The translations under genes were made by a program, and so were the position numbers. Of a stretch of 64,000 bases of DNA, positions 62,417 to 64,000 are shown piece after piece (positions within the stretch are counted from its first letter, which is position 1; each line of letters starts with the position of its first letter). This DNA comes from Tubulanus polymorphus (Eukaryota > Nemertea > Palaeonemertea > Tubulaniformes > Tubulanidae). Location: positions 372,001-436,000 of the forward strand of contig NC_134028.1 in assembly GCF_964204645.1 (NCBI RefSeq), in the 5' to 3' direction. The notes beneath the pieces are model-generated. The model saw nothing but the letters and a program-made list of their open reading frames with translations, was not told the origin of the DNA and searched no databases.

Positions 62417-62755
62417 ACATTTATCCAAAGCGACACCTATATGGAAAAGAGTGGAAATTGTTGCATACCAACCGTAAAATAGATATTGTGGTTTTTATAT
62501 ATATTGAATAATGTCACCAACTCTCTAATTCATTCAGAAATAAAATACTGTTTTGAGCGAAGTATCTTTTAAATAAAGTGGCTTCTAAGGATAAAGCGAA
62601 TATTTGTGTTCAAAATATATAAGTTAGTATAGAATCTATTCACCAAAAAATAACCTGAGTCAAACAGATGATCATCGTACTACAAATACCTCGCTGGGCC
62701 AAAAGTTACCCTAACCTGTGGCACTAACCCTAACCGTAGATCGAACGTAATCCTA
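62417..62755. other. Possible 3' flank with AATAAA strings, then CCCTAACC-rich stretch
   Basis: AATAAA occurs near 62540 and 62574, as expected for a 3' end, but also by chance in AT-rich DNA. From 62708 to 62760 there are four degenerate CTAACC / CCCTAACC units between unrelated bases, which could be the body of a SINE read from the minus strand. Confidence 0.4.
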
Positions 62756-62761
62756 ACCCTA

Positions 62762-62822
62762 GCAGGACTCGAACCTGCGAACTCCAGCATGCCGGCCGAG
62801 CATGCTAACCACTAGAACGCTG
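62762..62822 (-). mobile_element. tRNA-like segment, probable SINE head or tRNA pseudogene
   Basis: On the minus strand the order is an A-box-like AGCGTTCTAGTGGTTAGC, a 6-bp stem GCATGC with a 7-nt loop TCGGCCG (62787-62805), a short variable region, and a perfect T arm GCAGG-TTCGAGT-CCTGC (62762-62778) holding the B box GGTTCGAGTCC. The acceptor stem cannot be formed from the flanks, the D stem is weak, and the loop lacks the usual T before the anticodon position. So this is not a functional tRNA; a tRNA-derived SINE extending toward lower coordinates is the best reading. Confidence 0.7.
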
Positions 62823-62849
62823 AGTTCTGGTGGCTGACTAAGTTTGTGA

Positions 62850-63080
62850 ATACGTGTGGTCAGTGTGGTACAAGGCCAACACTAGGGTTAATGCGTTTAT
62901 CAAACAGGCCAACACTCGCGTCAGTGTTTGTTTCTTTGTAATTGCCTTTTTAGTGCCCTGGGGCCATTTCCATGGGTGATGGCTTAGGAGGTGAATCTAA
63001 GCTTTTCTCATATCGGTATTTGTACATAATTCAATCGTGAACGTCTTTCTGTATTCCAAGACTGATTCTATTGGCTGATA
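62850..63080. other. Non-coding sequence, nothing recognised
   Basis: Contains a short direct doublet around GGCCAACACT (near 62873 and 62908). No other feature was seen. Confidence 0.45.
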
Positions 63081-63225
63081 CAGTCAAACTAAATCGTTTA
63101 ATCCGCATCGGCTTAATCCGAATTTTGGTCTAATCCGGATAATATTTACAGTCAATTTATTCATTCATATACACGAAAATGACTTTTAATCCGGATTTGC
63201 CGTAAAACGGATGAATTTTGTTGGT
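63079..63225. mobile_element. Possible pogo/Tigger-like transposon end with TTAATCCG repeats
   Basis: TA followed by CAGTCAAACTAAATCG and TTTAATCCG resembles Tc1/mariner pogo/Tigger termini, which start CAGT and insert at TA. TTAATCCG or TAATCCGG recurs four times to 63200. The matching inverted end was not found before the window end, so this may be a solitary or degraded terminus. Confidence 0.3.
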
Positions 63226-63409
63226 TCCAATGATCGGAATTAGGGAGATTCTATCATACTATTTACTCTCCTTATATAAAGCTCTCATGTTGGTAGAGTT
63301 ATTAATTTCTAACAAACTAGTGTTGAGTGATGAATGAAATTTGACTTAAGAAAAATCTGTATTCCTCACATGCCGCAGTAAAATAGCAAGACTGCATCAG
63401 ATAACAACC

Positions 63410-63464
63410 GTTCAGTGCTGCCCCTATGAATAACGATAGCGGAATTTCTGTGAACTAAAGTAGT
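63410..63464 (+). repeat. Diverged relative of the 61639 foldback arm
   Basis: GTTCAGTGCTGCCCCTATG, then AACGATAGCGGAATTTCTGT and GAACTAA follow the order of the 61639 left arm (GTACGGTGCTGCCTCTATG, then CGGTAGCGGGATTTTCAT and ACACTAA). The arm is single here; no inverted partner is evident downstream. It suggests an element family with several copies in the genome. Confidence 0.6.
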
Positions 63465-64000
63465 AATCCACGGGCCTTTGATCCAAGAGCGTGGTTTTCA
63501 TTAGAATAAATTCTTTGAATATTGCGTAGAATATAAAAATTCAATATAATCGAAAAGAAGCCGAGACCTGCAATAGACTGGTTGCCATTTCTACTTTCGA
63601 ATGCAGGTGGCGGTGACCAGTCTAGCGGCGGGAATCCCAATCTGAGGTACACTATGACGCAATATCAAAATGGCGTGCTTTACCGAATTACCATAACACG
63701 AAATTAAGCAAAAACCTCACCTAAACATTGCCACCCTCCTTCCCGACCCCTGAAATCAGTATTTCAATATTTGGTAAGTGTTTGTAACATTGGTTTAAAT
63801 GGCGAAAAATATTCCATCTCAGATATTGTGGGAAATCAAATTATTTCAGAGGTACATCCTATAAACGGTGCACTTGGACTGGTGGCGCTCAGTCGAGCAT
63901 ATCGACGTCATTCCATCCTGATATATCTAGACCACGATGGGCTTCACCTCGCTGTTTTGTGATGAATTTGTTCTAAAATGATTCCATCGACTGATTACAT
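63465..64000. other. Right-end non-coding sequence, nothing firm
   Basis: Contains a short imperfect inverted pair GACTGGTTGCC / GGTGACCAGTC (63578-63622), an AAAATGGCGTGC string near 63668, and a donor-like TTTGGTAAGTG near 63772. Open frames at 63455-63652 (minus) and 63771-63962 (plus) have no recognisable domain and are probably chance. Confidence 0.4.

Noticed and set aside
62762-62822. Functional tRNA gene
   Set aside because: The acceptor stem cannot pair, the D stem is weak and the anticodon loop lacks the standard T before the anticodon position.
63771-63962. Plus-strand ORF, 63 codons, starting beside GTAAGT
   Set aside because: The donor-like string lies at its start instead of its end, no domain is recognised and the start is TTG.

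Overview
The window is eukaryotic, almost certainly metazoan, nuclear DNA. The first 53.4 kb are one uninterrupted head-to-tail satellite array that runs off the left edge. The last 10.6 kb are AT-rich non-satellite DNA with foldback and MITE-like elements, a tRNA-like (SINE-like) arm and splice-like signals. I found no bacterial operon, rRNA, intact tRNA, CRISPR array or convincing complete gene. A TTAGGG-telomere invertebrate is a reasonable guess, but the sequence does not identify the organism.

Satellite (1-53443): the unit is a 102-bp monomer in three main classes, here called A, B and C, plus a rarer A variant called D. They combine into a 306-bp trimer (B-C-A) and a 204-bp dimer (B-C', where C' has a C head and an A-type tail). 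Because 102 = 3 x 34, one forward frame stays open for long stretches (up to 1236 codons at 13000-16710). The class consensuses contain no ATG on that strand, the translation lacks Met, Trp and Asp, and stops and frameshifts are copied along with the DNA. I therefore treat the long open frames as satellite DNA, not genes.

The array has a larger, datable architecture. Blocks of about 10.6-13.2 kb (16671-29613, 29614-40210, 40211-53443) carry the same five small deletions (4+1+1+4+1 = 11 bp). Block lengths are exactly 127 x 102 - 11 and 104 x 102 - 11. From position 83 to 53390 the array is 523 monomers minus 38 bp, and all 38 bp are explained by the small deletions I located. Left of 16671 an older block is duplicated at an offset of 3773-3977 bp, and another relates to block I at 7135 bp (70 x 102 - 5). 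A 506-bp tandem duplication is private to block III. The picture is unequal exchange in whole-monomer steps, with rare indels acting as heritable tags.

Flank (53444-64000): the array ends sharply inside a chimeric monomer. Beyond it are short tandem duplications, a CpG-richer patch with YY1-like and CCAAT-like motifs (about 56930-57190), a 425-bp MITE with TAA flanks (59460-59884), an inverted repeat pair (57544-57724 / 59889-60057), three foldback elements (60084-60189, 60343-60607, 61639-61810), a direct dispersed repeat pair (58116-58411 / 61105-61431), a degenerate tandem repeat (61509-62022), a membrane-protein-like reading frame with an in-frame stop (62073-62416), a tRNA-like arm (62762-62822, minus) and a possible pogo/Tigger-like end (63081). 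Nothing here shows genes working together. The region reads as a satellite edge grading into transposon-rich intergenic or intronic DNA.
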